Part shown: positions 63,337-64,000 of the stretch, piece by piece
Layout: every line of letters starts with the position of its first letter
Position numbering within the stretch: position 1 is the first letter of the stretch
Assembly (NCBI GenBank): GCA_029227815.1
Contig: CP118523.1
Location: 1 to 64,000 of the forward strand
Direction: 5' to 3'
DNA length: 64,000 bases
Source: Clostridiaceae bacterium M8S5
Lineage (GTDB): Bacteria; Bacillota; Clostridia; Tissierellales; MCWD3
Program-made: the position numbers and the translations under genes
Notes under the pieces: model-generated
The model's input: only the letters and a program-made list of their open reading frames with translations
Databases searched by the model: none
Told to the model about the DNA's origin: nothing

Positions 63337-64000
63337 TTGAATAAAAATTTATATAAACATAATTTGAATATACTAAATGAATTGGCTATTTCAGAAGATA
63401 TGATTACTGATATTAAGAATTACAGAATGCCAAAAGAAATTAAAAATCAAGAAACAAAAGATGGATATTTAACTTTCAGATACGATACTGATACAGGCAA
63501 AAAAATATATGTTCATAGTATGTATAATGTTAATCGTGAAATTGAATCTACTTTTGCTAATATTGAATTTGATAAAGATTGTATATACTTTGTCTACGGA
63601 TTAGGGATGGGATATCATATTGAAGAGCTTAAAAAGAAAATTAGTCCGAAAAGTATGATATTTGTTATAGAGAAAGATTTTAATATAGTTAAAAACTTTT
63701 TAGAGAACAAAGATATTGTAAATATTATTGGTAATAATGTTTTGTTTTTCTTTGGAAATGAAGCAGCGATAATTTCCGAAGTAAGCAAGAAGATAATGTA
63801 CTTTAATGTATTGCCATTATTTGCAAATATGCAAATTGTGACATTACCTTCATATAAAAAAATATATGAGAATTGGATTGTTGATGTTAATAAGAGGTTA
63901 GTAGACGTAGTAAAGCATTCACTTTTCATGCTAGGAAATGATATGGACGATACTATAATAGGTATAAAAAACAATTTTGACAACATAGTAGAGCTTATTA
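63337..64000 (+). CDS. Maf-type motility accessory / flagellin glycosyltransferase (partial)
   Basis: Open frame with no stop to the window end (at least 221 aa). Starts with TTG at 63337 behind GAGAGGCTG. F-V-Y-G-L-G-M-G-Y-H-I-E-E-L near residue 90 and I-F-V-I-E-K-D-F-N-I-V-K are the start of the Rossmann-like MAF/DUF115 domain. Maf proteins attach nonulosonic acids to Ser/Thr of flagellin. Placed right after flagellin and near pseI/pseG. The C-terminal part is outside the window. Confidence 0.82.
   Translation, partial: MNKNLYKHNLNILNELAISEDMITDIKNYRMPKEIKNQETKDGYLTFRYDTDTGKKIYVHSMYNVNREIESTFANIEFDKDCIYFVYGLGMGYHIEELKKKISPKSMIFVIEKDFNIVKNFLENKDIVNIIGNNVLFFFGNEAAIISEVSKKIMYFNVLPLFANMQIVTLPSYKKIYENWIVDVNKRLVDVVKHSLFMLGNDMDDTIIGIKNNFDNIVELI

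Overview
The window is AT-rich DNA (roughly 30% G+C by eye, not counted), with AGA and ATA codons favoured and strong AGGAGG-type ribosome binding sites. It comes from a motile, low-GC Gram-positive bacterium, most likely an anaerobe of class Clostridia. Support for this includes the B. subtilis-type flagellar gene set (yvyF, flgM, fliW, csrA, DUF6470), an S-box (SAM-I) riboswitch on metK, a tiny Spo0E-like phosphatase gene that hints at sporulation, S-layer (SLH) and cohesin/dockerin surface proteins, and MTA salvage through deamination. No tRNA, rRNA or CRISPR array was seen.

Layout. 1-2.3 kb: two flagellar rod/hook proteins and a rod-binding FlgJ-like protein. 2.4-6.3 kb: an inserted module with an Fe-S/FMN membrane redox protein and a two-component system, flanked by inverted copies of one IS end; the right copy still carries a broken IS4-type transposase. 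6.4-10.3 kb: nuclease-helicase, galU and a lipoprotein. 10.3-21.5 kb: surface and envelope genes (DUF3160 lipoprotein, sugar-nucleotide epimerase, SLH lytic transglycosylase, phosphodiester glycosidase), ttcA, a spo0E-like gene and a small transporter. 21.6-25.9 kb: SAM riboswitch, metK, recD2. 25.9-36.8 kb: a continuous late flagellar operon from comF and yvyF through flgM, flgN, two flgK genes, flgL, fliW, csrA, flaG, fliD and fliS to a FliT-like gene. 36.9-41.3 kb: a divergent biotin locus (bioF, bioH-like and bioC facing acp and fabF) around a palindrome that looks like a BirA operator. 41.3-41.9 kb: a gene-free cluster of DnaA boxes. 41.9-50 kb: housekeeping genes hpf, secA, prfB (with programmed frameshift) and tex, plus a small MITE-like element. 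50.1-64 kb: a surface/glycan region with two cohesin-dockerin proteins that bracket an approximately ten-gene operon joining MTA salvage, nonulosonic (pseudaminic-type) acid synthesis and a PLP gamma-lyase, then flagellin and the start of a Maf-type flagellin glycosyltransferase.

How the genes work together. The flagellar filament is the main theme. FlgK, FlgL, FliD and FliS build and cap the filament. FlgM gates sigma-28. FliW and CsrA control flagellin translation, and the flagellin leader has a GGA-loop hairpin plus a GGA-containing Shine-Dalgarno sequence that fit CsrA binding. PseG, PseI and the SpsF-like enzyme probably make a CMP-nonulosonate that Maf attaches to flagellin.

The most unusual items are: a FlgK whose exposed domain contains a von Willebrand A-like insert, next to an ordinary FlgK paralogue; a nonulosonate operon with two formyltransferase-like proteins that both lack the usual catalytic Asn, plus a PIG-L deacetylase; a BirA-type operator overlapping two divergent -35 boxes, one driving a dedicated ACP/FabF pair; the DnaA-box cluster; and the IS-flanked redox/two-component module whose response regulator seems to start at an ATC codon. 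All functions are read from sequence motifs by eye; no database search was run.
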